Assembly (NCBI GenBank): GCA_030378005.1
Contig: JAUCGF010000102.1
Coordinates: 1-54,883 of the forward strand
Direction of reading: 5' to 3'
DNA length: 54,883 nt
Origin: Desulfococcaceae bacterium HSG9
Lineage (GTDB): Bacteria > Desulfobacterota > Desulfobacteria > Desulfobacterales > JAUCGF01
The position numbers and the translations under genes are program-made. How positions within the stretch are numbered: position 1 is the stretch's first letter; each line of letters begins with the position of its first letter. Under the pieces are notes generated by a model, which searched no databases, was not told the DNA's origin, and saw only the letters and a program-made list of their open reading frames with translations. Positions 27,131 to 34,843 of this stretch are shown piece after piece.

Positions 27131-28237
27131 TCATTTACGCATATATCTACGCAAAACTTCACAAACGAATTCGATCATCGAATAGGTCTGCTCAGGATAG
27201 ATAGGTAATGATAACACCTCGTGTTGATACATGCTTGCGACGGGAAAATCATCCTGTTTGTATTTTAAATAGCGGTATGCTGTTAAATTTGGAAGAGCAA
27301 TGGGATAATGGATGCCTGTTGCGATCCCATTTGTTTTGAGATGCTGTTGAAGTTCTTCACGCTTTTTGGTTCTGATAACGTAAAGGTGGTAAACATGTTT
27401 TACATTGGAGGCCACATACGGCGTGACTACACCTTTTGCATCTTTTAATAATTGATCGTAATATGCGGCATTTTTTCTTCGTGTATGCGTCCATTGGTTC
27501 AGGTATTTAAGCTTAACGCTGAGAATCGCACCCTGGATGCCGTCCATTCTTGAATTGACTCCTTCAAACACATGGTCGTATTTTGCTTCCCGGCCGTGAT
27601 TCGCCATCATACGAACCTGATGAGCGATTTCATCATTATTCGTTACAATCGCACCTGCATCTCCATACGCGCCCAGATTTTTCCCTGGATAAAAACTAAA
27701 ACAAAGAACATCGCCAAAGCTGGCAAGCGGTTTGCTGTCAATCTCCGCCCCATGCGCTTGAGCACAATCCTGAATAATTTTCAATTCATGTTGATGTGCA
27801 ATTTGCTGCAAGGCGTTCATATCCGCAGGTTGGCCGTAAAGATGCACCGGAATGATTGCCTTACTTCTTTGGGTCATAAGAGAAGCTATTTTATGCACAT
27901 CAATATTATATGTTTGTGGGTCGCAATCTGCAAAAACGACTTTGGCCCCGGTCAGGGTGACCGCTTCGCTAGTGGCTACAAAAGAATTGGCTGGAACAAT
28001 GACTTCATCACCAACACCTATATTAAGGGCCTTTAAGGCGATAAACAGCGCATCGGTGCCATTGCCAACGCCAATGCAGTGTTTGGCCCCGCAAAATTTG
28101 GCGAATCGGGCCTCAAATTCTTGCACATATTTTCCATTTATAAACGCACACTCTTTTACAACACTCTCAATAGCCTCTTTAATTTCAGAAGCGATTAAAT
28201 TGTACTGTGTCTTGAGGTCTGAAAAAGGAACTTGCAT
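27131..28237 (-). CDS. DegT/DnrJ/EryC1-family sugar aminotransferase
   Basis: 368-residue PLP enzyme. The PLP-binding lysine is K186 in SFYPGKNLGAYGDAGA; the ring-stacking and phosphate regions (GNGTDALFIAL, residues 58-68) are intact. The family converts keto sugars on nucleotide carriers to amino sugars. It lies beside a Gfo/Idh oxidoreductase gene of the WlbA-like group, a pair that in related clusters makes 3-amino-3-deoxy sugars, so this is a plausible product. The formyltransferase at 31034 could use such an amino group. The ATG at 28237 is preferred over an upstream in-frame TTG because GGAG lies six bases before it. Confidence 0.88.
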   Translation of the reverse strand: MQVPFSDLKTQYNLIASEIKEAIESVVKECAFINGKYVQEFEARFAKFCGAKHCIGVGNGTDALFIALKALNIGVGDEVIVPANSFVATSEAVTLTGAKVVFADCDPQTYNIDVHKIASLMTQRSKAIIPVHLYGQPADMNALQQIAHQHELKIIQDCAQAHGAEIDSKPLASFGDVLCFSFYPGKNLGAYGDAGAIVTNNDEIAHQVRMMANHGREAKYDHVFEGVNSRMDGIQGAILSVKLKYLNQWTHTRRKNAAYYDQLLKDAKGVVTPYVASNVKHVYHLYVIRTKKREELQQHLKTNGIATGIHYPIALPNLTAYRYLKYKQDDFPVASMYQHEVLSLPIYPEQTYSMIEFVCEVLRRYMRK

Positions 28238-28258
28238 TATAATCTCCAAAATAAAGGT

Positions 28259-29635
28259 TTAACAAGCTGAAGCGATACCTATGCTGCATTCTGTATCTAA
28301 ATCGACATATCCGATAACCGGTATTGCGAGCCCTTTGTGTTTGGGTAAGATATCAAAGCTTCCTGTATCCGGTTTTATTGATAAAACTCTGAAAAAGTTT
28401 TGTTCTACATCTGTATAGGGAACAGCTCCGATTTTATCATAACAATCGGGTTTCATTCCGTTCAAGCCAATGGCGGCAGTATATTGCCCTATGTTCAAAT
28501 CCAATTTTATGCTGTGTCTGAACTGAAGCAAAGCCCCTTTTTGAACAATAGATGGCGAATCGGCTAACTTTAGTGTGGTTTTACAGTAAATCGGTATATT
28601 TTTATCAGTCCAGATCGTAACAGAGGCAAACGGGAAAGCAAATTCTGTCAATATCTCATATTCATAATAAATATTTATTATTTCTCCGCTTTCAAATATT
28701 TTACACGGTTGGCCGTCATAATCGCATAGTTTAAAAAAAGTACAACGTGCCATATCCTGATTGCCTATTACAGCCGACTTGGAAAGATTGGGTTGATATT
28801 CACTGCCATATCTTTTTTTAATTTCTTCAAATTCTGCAATAGCACTTGTTTTAACGCCATCGTCTTCATTCAAACTCGGCGATGCTATATGAATCGTTCT
28901 TTCATCAATAGAATTGTAATATAAGGCAATCGCTTCAGCAGGGTCGCCATAAAAGCGAGGTGCGCCATTAATCAGCAACAAAGCCTGGGAGCAATATTTT
29001 TCAATATCACCCATACCGTGTGTTACAAAAAGCAAACTCGTGCCCTTTTCCAATAATGCTTCCATACGGGCATGACATTTCTGCGAAAAAAAAATATCGC
29101 CAACACTCAACGCTTCATCCACAATTAAAATATCAGGATTGAGGCAGGCTTGTACTGCAAAGGCGAGTCGGACATACATCCCGCTTGAATAAAGTTTCAC
29201 AGGTTGATCGATAAATTCGCCAATTTCGGCAAAAGCTTCAATCTCATCAAAAAGCGAATTAATTTCTTCGTTGCTAAACCCTAAAATAGCGCCATTCAAG
29301 TACACATTTTCTCTTCCTGTGAAATCCGGATCAAATCCTGCTCCAAGCTCAAGAAGGGCGCCGATACGGCCTTTCACCTCGATACCGCCTGCTGTCGGGG
29401 TTGATACACCGCATATTAATTGCAATAAGGTTGATTTACCGCTGCCGTTGCGTCCGATAATACCCAGCGCCTCTCCTTTTTTTACCTCAAAGGACACATC
29501 TTTCAAGGCATCAAACGTGCGATGGTATTTTTTTCTGAAAGGATGGAAAGTCTCTTTCACTCTATCGGAATTTTTATCATAGAGTTTATATGACTTGCTT
29601 AAATTCTGAACCTTTATAACGATGTCTTTATTCAT
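28259..29635 (-). CDS. wzt: Polysaccharide ABC transporter ATP-binding subunit with C-terminal glycan-binding domain
   Basis: 458 residues. The N-terminal ATPase has Walker A GRNGSGKS (61-68), signature SSG (150-152), Walker B ILIVDE (169-174) and switch His206. A hinge follows, then a roughly 200-residue C-terminal beta domain like that of O9a-type Wzt proteins, which recognise the terminal modification of the chain before export. It would partner the Wzm permease at 38866-39678. The frame is open 20 codons further upstream, but a second, truncated Wzt copy at 34320-34654 begins at the equivalent of the ATG at 29635, which supports that start. Confidence 0.88.
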   Translation of the reverse strand: MNKDIVIKVQNLSKSYKLYDKNSDRVKETFHPFRKKYHRTFDALKDVSFEVKKGEALGIIGRNGSGKSTLLQLICGVSTPTAGGIEVKGRIGALLELGAGFDPDFTGRENVYLNGAILGFSNEEINSLFDEIEAFAEIGEFIDQPVKLYSSGMYVRLAFAVQACLNPDILIVDEALSVGDIFFSQKCHARMEALLEKGTSLLFVTHGMGDIEKYCSQALLLINGAPRFYGDPAEAIALYYNSIDERTIHIASPSLNEDDGVKTSAIAEFEEIKKRYGSEYQPNLSKSAVIGNQDMARCTFFKLCDYDGQPCKIFESGEIINIYYEYEILTEFAFPFASVTIWTDKNIPIYCKTTLKLADSPSIVQKGALLQFRHSIKLDLNIGQYTAAIGLNGMKPDCYDKIGAVPYTDVEQNFFRVLSIKPDTGSFDILPKHKGLAIPVIGYVDLDTECSIGIASAC

Positions 29636-29713
29636 ATTATAATATTGCTTGTAAATAGAGTCCGTGTGTGCCTGCTGTGCGATTAGATTGATCACGGCCC
29701 AAGACTATAAAAG

Positions 29714-30739
29714 CTATTTTTCCAATTTATCAAGATGTTGTTGGGCGCTATCCAGAATGCTTACTACATCAAGACCGTTGCGGCCGTCAGTCATTGGCGT
29801 TGTTCCGTTTCTGATGCAATCGATAAAATGTTGACATTCCATACGCAATGGCTCCCTGAAATTAATTTTAGGGATGAAGATATCTCCACTCCTGCGCATC
29901 ATTTGAAATTGACCGAAGCTATCAATATCGGGCAGATGTCTTATAATCCGCTTTTTATCAATGCCTTTGTCATAAATCATAATTTTCGATTCAGAGGATA
30001 CATCATCATAAATCAGCATTTTTTTGCTGCCCACGACTATAATTTCTCTTGTCTTTCTGGGGGCGAGCCAACTCACATGAATATGCGCAGCACAACCCGA
30101 GGGAAATTTCAGATCAAGGAAAACCACATCCTCAATATCATCTTGCAAAAAAGTGAGCCCCTTAGCGCAGACTGATGAAGGCGTTTCTTCCATCCAATAC
30201 AGGATAATTGAAATATCATGAGGAGCCAAATTCCACATGACGTTGATGTCCTCACGTACGCGTCCCAGATTCAAGCGTTGTGAATGAATGTAATAAATCT
30301 CACCTAATTCACCATTTTTAATGTAATCCTTAGCCTTGCGCACCGCATCATTATATAGAAATGTATGTCCGACCATAAGGACTTTGCCAGTTTTTTCAGA
30401 CAGATCGGCCAACTCTTTTGCCTGCGGAGCAGTCATGGCCAGCGGCTTTTCCACCAGCACATGTTTTTTGGCAAGTAAAGCTTTTTTAGCAATATCATAA
30501 TGGAGTGCCGCAGGAATTGCGACAATAACGGCGTCAACTTGCGGATTGTTCAGGATATGGTCAGGTGATTGAGTTACTTTTATATCCGGATAGATTTGCT
30601 TCATTTTATTCAATCGATCCGGATTTAAATCGCACACAGTGAATTCATTTACACCATCTGATTGGATAAAATTACGGATCAAATTTGGACCCCAGTAGCC
30701 AGCACCAAATTGTGCAATATTAATTTCCAGTTTATTCAT
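29714..30739 (-). CDS. Gfo/Idh/MocA-family oxidoreductase (WlbA-like)
   Basis: 341-residue nucleotide-sugar dehydrogenase: QFGAGYWGPNL Rossmann motif, the EKPLAMT segment with the active-site Lys, and NLAPHDISIIL in the catalytic region. The WGPNL variant and length match WlbA/WbpB-type enzymes that oxidise C3 of UDP-N-acetyl sugars, feeding the neighbouring aminotransferase. The 78-bp gap to wzt contains no terminator. A decayed copy of its first 24 codons survives at 33258-33329. Confidence 0.87.
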   Translation of the reverse strand: MNKLEINIAQFGAGYWGPNLIRNFIQSDGVNEFTVCDLNPDRLNKMKQIYPDIKVTQSPDHILNNPQVDAVIVAIPAALHYDIAKKALLAKKHVLVEKPLAMTAPQAKELADLSEKTGKVLMVGHTFLYNDAVRKAKDYIKNGELGEIYYIHSQRLNLGRVREDINVMWNLAPHDISIILYWMEETPSSVCAKGLTFLQDDIEDVVFLDLKFPSGCAAHIHVSWLAPRKTREIIVVGSKKMLIYDDVSSESKIMIYDKGIDKKRIIRHLPDIDSFGQFQMMRRSGDIFIPKINFREPLRMECQHFIDCIRNGTTPMTDGRNGLDVVSILDSAQQHLDKLEK

Positions 30740-31033
30740 GTTTCCATACAGCCGTTTATTTTTAAAGTGTCATGTTAATAAAATTAATGATTTTCGGTAT
30801 TTTAATATCCGAGTATTCTGAATGGGGACAAACAGTAAAACTTGATTGCAGCCCGTTTGATAAAATTACAGTTCGGATTATTGATAAGATTTATGAGACC
30901 GGGAGGAAAGTAATACTATTTGCGTTAAATGATCGCCCAATCTAAAAAATCGTATTCTATTCAAATTTTGGGTACAATTTGTACTCTTGCTCTTAATCTT
31001 GCTCTTGCTCCTGTAATTCGAGTAAGAGCAAGA
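30740..31033. other. Gap with an inverted repeat of AAGAGCAAGATT units
   Basis: This AT-rich gap lies between the oxidoreductase start and the end of the formyltransferase gene. A 26-bp sequence at 30985-31010 is inverted with one mismatch at 31020-31045 around a 9-bp loop; the right arm enters the last codons of the formyltransferase. The repeat resembles the GATTAAG hexamer tracts near 40830, 41140, 41260, 41710 and 45160. Part of the left half resembles the region 33330-33400. Confidence 0.65.
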
Positions 31034-31855
31034 TTAAGAGCAAGAATTTGGGAGTTTAATTTTCGCAAATGGTATAAAAGAAGAGTCCCAGCGGTAAAGA
31101 TCGCTACCCATCTTGACAACAAGGCCTGTCTCTCTGGGGTGATGTAGCGCTCGGGCCAGTCGTTCGGCGTCGTCATAATTAATATCTTTAGGAGAGATAA
31201 TCTTACGGTCCGGTTTCCATTTGTTCTCGTACTGCGTCTGAAACACGTTCTGTACTGTGCCTGTGAAATCGCCGGTCTCAAGCCTTGGAAAAAAACCTTT
31301 CCTGATTAGCCTCCCTCCAGCATCGGTCACTTTTGTGTCAAGCGAGTATCCGGTTTCGGTTCTCCATTCAATTGGTACACTTTCCTTGGCAAGAATATCA
31401 CCAGTATCAATACCACAATCAATCTTATGGAGTATAACAAAGTACTTTGTTTGTTTATAGTAAATTGCTCGTTGATCAATTGAGCCGCCACGAAGCGGCC
31501 AACCCCTGTGTATATTCAAGCAGGCATTACTAGGGATAGAAATGACTGAACTGTCGAATATTCTTGGATATTGAACGACCAAAAAACACGTAGCCTGAAA
31601 ACTACTCAACGTACTGAGACTTGCCGGGGCATTGATATCGTTTTTGGTGAAAGAAATAGTCTTAATGCCATGTTTCTGGGCTAGGCGTCGAAGACTGTTT
31701 GGATCGTGATAGTCGTCCTCGTGTGTATGAACGACCCCAACGATTCTGTGAGTTGTGTTTCGGATGCTCTCAACGAGCCTCAAAAACGCATTTGTAGTTA
31801 TTGCGTATCTTGTGTTTCTACCTATGAAAAGAATACGTTCCACGCATATGTTCAT
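31034..31855 (-). CDS. Formyltransferase-family enzyme, candidate sugar N-formyltransferase
   Basis: 273-residue formyl_transf-fold protein. The catalytic triad of N10-formyl-THF formyltransferases can be seen as N114, H116 (in LNIHRGWPLRGG) and D150 (in CGIDTGD). Related enzymes in glycan clusters formylate an amino-sugar nitrogen. The stop and start overlap with the nucleotidyltransferase-Nudix gene by four bases, so the two are one unit. The C-terminal 80 residues are not recognised. Its base composition and codon use look richer in G+C than the neighbours, and the pair is flanked by repeats and remnants, so horizontal acquisition is likely. Confidence 0.75.
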   Translation of the reverse strand: MNICVERILFIGRNTRYAITTNAFLRLVESIRNTTHRIVGVVHTHEDDYHDPNSLRRLAQKHGIKTISFTKNDINAPASLSTLSSFQATCFLVVQYPRIFDSSVISIPSNACLNIHRGWPLRGGSIDQRAIYYKQTKYFVILHKIDCGIDTGDILAKESVPIEWRTETGYSLDTKVTDAGGRLIRKGFFPRLETGDFTGTVQNVFQTQYENKWKPDRKIISPKDINYDDAERLARALHHPRETGLVVKMGSDLYRWDSSFIPFAKIKLPNSCS

Positions 31856-32991
31856 TGCAAATGTTCCTGCTGAAGGTAAGTGAAAAGCGCTTGTCTGTCA
31901 TCATCTCGAATATCAAGTTCGGCTAACCGTGATATATCGAACAGCTGCATACTTTGCCCTTCGCGAAGTGTCAAGGACTCTATGGGTCTGGTTAACGTTG
32001 CTGCATATACATATTCCCTCTTCATATTTGAAAAATACTGTGTTACCTTGCGGACGTCTCCCGGGCTGATGCGAAGCTCAAGTTCTTCTTCTATTTCTCT
32101 GCAGGCTGCGTCTTGAGTAGTTTCTCCAAGATCAACACTACCCCCAAAAAGAGCCCAGTACCCTGGGTAACGTATGCCAGCCTTTTTATCTCTCTTCATT
32201 AGCAGGAATTTATTGTCTGGAGTCCGCAGAATCACTGCTACGCCTTCAGCAGGCGACATGAGTGCGTCATGCAACGTATCAACATCTAGTTGATTGCTGA
32301 TATCGAAGACCTTGCCCTCCAGAGGAACTGCTACAACCGTTTTTCCGCTTTGCAGTTCGGAGTGCCAAAGGTCAAACAAGCGTTTCTCTCCATCCCGCGG
32401 AGTAATCTTGTCTGCATGTTGGAAGAAATCGAAACCTTCGACACTGAATCCTGTGGACATCCAGCCTGTAGAATTGGATGGCTCAATCCGTTCAACCCCT
32501 AATGCTTCACCTGGATGACGGGCAAAAGGCGCGTAGAGTAGACCTCGATTTCGTCTAGGCATATCGGTGTGATTCGTAAGTACTGCGGAACCGATTGATG
32601 GAGTCCAGAAGTTGATACAGCGGCGTAAATCGTAGTAATCTGCAAAATAGTTGTCTGGACAATAGATAACAAACGGTTTCCCCTCTAGCTGTTTTCTTGC
32701 ACAGCAAACGGCGTGGACGATACCCTTCCGTTTTGCTTGTTCAACGATTACAGCATTGAGAGAGGTATGATTACTTTCAATGTGAGAAAGTAGCTGCTCT
32801 TTGAGGTTCCCTACTATGAAGACGAAATTGGCTATTCCGGCTCGCTTCATTAGAGAAATCGCATAATCAAGAAGTGTTTCTCCTTGGAACATGAGAAGGC
32901 ACTTCGGAATATGCAGTCCTGTTTCACCTAAACGCTTTCCCTGACCAGCTATTGGCATACAGACGGTCGATAAAGAATGGGCGAGTTTCAT
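31852..32991 (-). CDS. Nucleotidyltransferase-Nudix fusion protein
   Basis: 379 residues. The N-terminal domain (1 to about 240) is a sugar-nucleotidyltransferase-like fold: AGQGKRLGE...PKCLLMFQG at the start and an Asp113 (PDNYF) where the metal-binding Asp is expected. Some standard residues differ, so activity is uncertain. The C-terminal domain (about 245-379) is a Nudix hydrolase with the full Nudix box (about 283-305: G-x5-E-x7-RE-x-x-EE). A nucleotide-sugar synthase fused to a Nudix hydrolase, next to a formyltransferase, is unusual. The ATG is preceded by AAGGAG at good spacing. Confidence 0.78.
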   Translation of the reverse strand: MKLAHSLSTVCMPIAGQGKRLGETGLHIPKCLLMFQGETLLDYAISLMKRAGIANFVFIVGNLKEQLLSHIESNHTSLNAVIVEQAKRKGIVHAVCCARKQLEGKPFVIYCPDNYFADYYDLRRCINFWTPSIGSAVLTNHTDMPRRNRGLLYAPFARHPGEALGVERIEPSNSTGWMSTGFSVEGFDFFQHADKITPRDGEKRLFDLWHSELQSGKTVVAVPLEGKVFDISNQLDVDTLHDALMSPAEGVAVILRTPDNKFLLMKRDKKAGIRYPGYWALFGGSVDLGETTQDAACREIEEELELRISPGDVRKVTQYFSNMKREYVYAATLTRPIESLTLREGQSMQLFDISRLAELDIRDDDRQALFTYLQQEHLQ

Positions 32992-33091
32992 ATTGCTTTC
33001 TCCTTTGCAGCAGAATACTGAGATAAGCGGCGGCGGGAAGACCGGACTGACGCATTAGCTCTGCACAGTCCCGCTCCACCGTCCGCTTCAT
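32924..33091 (-). other. 55-codon open frame overlapping the fusion gene start
   Basis: A minus-strand frame from an ATG at 33091 to a TGA at 32924 reads through a G+C-rich stretch. It could be a leader ORF coupled to the fusion gene, the end of a truncated gene, or chance. No family was recognised and the frame continues upstream to near 33129 without an obvious better start. Confidence 0.2.
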
Positions 33092-33139
33092 CTCATTGGT
33101 GAAATTAAGCCGAGTACCAGCTTCGGCTTCGAATTCTAA

Positions 33140-33257
33140 CTAATTTCGTTTATGGGTTTATTTTAAATAAATACATTATGTTGAATCATATACCATGTCC
33201 TATTCATGGCTTTTCAGTTTGGTCTATCAGTTTGATAAAGTCAATTGGTTTCAGAGC
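33140..33257. other. Gap without recognised genes
   Basis: AT-rich sequence between the overlapping open frame and the Gfo/Idh remnant. No coding signal, promoter or terminator was recognised. Confidence 0.3.
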
Positions 33258-33329
33258 AAAATTACGGATCAAACTGGGTCCCTAATAACCGGCACCTAAT
33301 TGCGTAACATTAATTTCTGATTTATTTAT
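33258..33329 (-). pseudogene. Relic of a Gfo/Idh oxidoreductase 5' end
   Basis: These 72 bp match the first 24 codons of the oxidoreductase at 29714-30739. The initial ATG has become ATA, and a TGG codon (W of GYWGP) has become TAG at 33282-33284. Similarity continues upstream for about 45 bp, into the intact gene's leader region. It is the remainder of a rearranged duplicate. Confidence 0.85.
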
Positions 33330-33500
33330 GTTTCCATTTTCCATGCAGCCATTTATTTTTAAAACGTCATAAAGCTTGGTTGCGATCCGTTTGATAAATA
33401 AAAAATTATCCTGCTTTGTCTGTGCCCGTTTTCAAGCATCATGTATTTTATAAATTATAAAATGGTCATTACTGTAAACTTTTAGGAGTTACGCAGTTGA
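33330..33500. other. Gap next to the transposase relic
   Basis: The left part resembles the leader of the oxidoreductase at 29714-30739. A GGAGTTACGCAG-like sequence near 33484-33495 resembles an insertion-sequence end, but the opposite end is lost. Nothing else was recognised. Confidence 0.35.
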
Positions 33501-34300
33501 TCAAAATGCATACACCGGAACTGCCAGATAAGCTCTGACAGCATCCCGTATGATTTGAATTTCAGCTTCAAACCGGCTATAGCCGCTTTTCAGGCTGAAA
33601 ATTTCAAATCTCAGAAAAGTTCTTATAGCGAGTCCGATATGATTTCTTTGAGCTTTTTCCGTCCTGCATCAGCAGCGTTCCACACCACAAAACTGTTTCA
33701 GTCCGCGATGATATTCCTCAATTGTCCATGAAAAGTCTGAAAACTGAATGCGTCGAAGTTCATTCATAGTCAGATCATTGGCAGCCTGATATTCGGTATT
33801 ATCGTTTTTGGTAACTATTCCGAATATTTTCACAAATCCGTAACCTTTGAGATGAACAACGGTTCCATTTTCGGAAATTTCAGCAGATGACAAAGGGATA
33901 TCACCCTTTCCATCAGGATTTATCAGTCTGTTCGGTTTTAAACGGGTCATCCATATCCACCCGCAATTCCGGATGGTTTTAAGGTTATCCAAACCCGCAT
34001 ACCAACTGTCTGAAAGAATGCACTCAGGCTCAAATCCACGTATTTCAGCTTTTAAAAGCATGTCTCGGAAATGATCATTTTCAGTTCAGCCGTCTGCGGA
34101 TTTGTTATAAACCCGGTAATCACATGGAATGTGAGCATCTCCATCACTCCATAAAAGGGTGACTGGATTGATTCCTTTGACAACACTGCGATGTTTTCCA
34201 GACTGATGCTTTGTTACCAGCCCGATTTTCAGAGCATACGGTTTATCTGGAGTGGAATCATCTAATACCAGAATTCCTTTGTGGGGATTGATAAATCAGG
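33501..34300 (-). pseudogene. Decayed IS4/IS701-like transposase
   Basis: A minus-strand frame shows the first DDE aspartate region (LVLDDSTPDKPY), the second acidic region (ECILSDSWYAGLDN) and the C-terminal glutamate region of the IS4 group (EEYHRGLKQFCGVER). It is interrupted by in-frame TGA codons at 34086-34088 and 33669-33671 and ends at the TGA at 33501. Its N-terminal part is missing, replaced by the truncated wzt fragment. The longest intact piece is 33669-34061 (130 codons). The terminal inverted repeat could not be paired. Confidence 0.8.
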
Positions 34301-34312
34301 ATGATTCCTCTC

Positions 34313-34654
34313 TTAGACAGGTACATATTTTCCCGACCTAAAATCTGGATTAAATCCGGCACCTAACTCTAAAAGGGCGGCGATTCTTCCATTGGTTTCA
34401 ATGCTTCCCGAAGTCGGTTGCAAAACGCCGCATAGTATTTGCAGAAGAGTTGATTTGCCGCTTCCGTTGCGGCCGATAATGCCAAGTGCTTCACCTTTTT
34501 TAATCTCGAAGGAAATATCTTTAAGGGCGTGGAAAGCATGATGATATTTTTTTCTGGCAGGATGGAAAGTTTCTTTAATTCTGTCAATTTTTTTATCGTA
34601 AAGATTGTAAATTTTGTTTAAATTTTTAGCGCTTATTACAATGTCTGAGTTCAT
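34313..34654 (-). pseudogene. Truncated second wzt (N-terminal ATPase fragment)
   Basis: The frame encodes 113 residues, of which about the first 103 are clearly homologous to Wzt at 28259-29635, including Walker A GRNGSGKS and [14 protein letters not shown] sequence. It then departs from the family near GFNPDF and stops. A short out-of-frame similarity to the continuing Wzt sequence indicates a frameshift, followed by the transposase relic. It lacks the signature, Walker B and glycan-binding domains, so it should be inactive as an ATPase. Confidence 0.88.
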
Positions 34655-34725
34655 CTTAATTTTACTTCAAATTTGAAAAGTGTGTAAGCAGTTTCATTAA
34701 TATAAAATAAATAAAGAGTATAAAT

Positions 34726-34770
34726 AAAAAACCTTCCAGAGAAAATCAATTTTCTCAAGGAAGGTTTTTT
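34726..34770 (-). terminator. Intrinsic terminator downstream of the FG-GAP protein gene
   Basis: Perfect 12-bp arms (AAAAAACCTTCC at 34726-34737 with its complement at 34759-34770), with a further weak inner pairing of GAGAAAA with TTTTCTC. Each arm ends in a run of six A or T, so it can work on both strands; it is placed to terminate the 34844-37690 gene. Confidence 0.88.
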
Positions 34771-34843
34771 CTAACTCTTAGGACAGTAGTTCCATAGTGG
34801 GCATTAACGATCAATGCCCACTACATACGCCTATGGTAGATAC

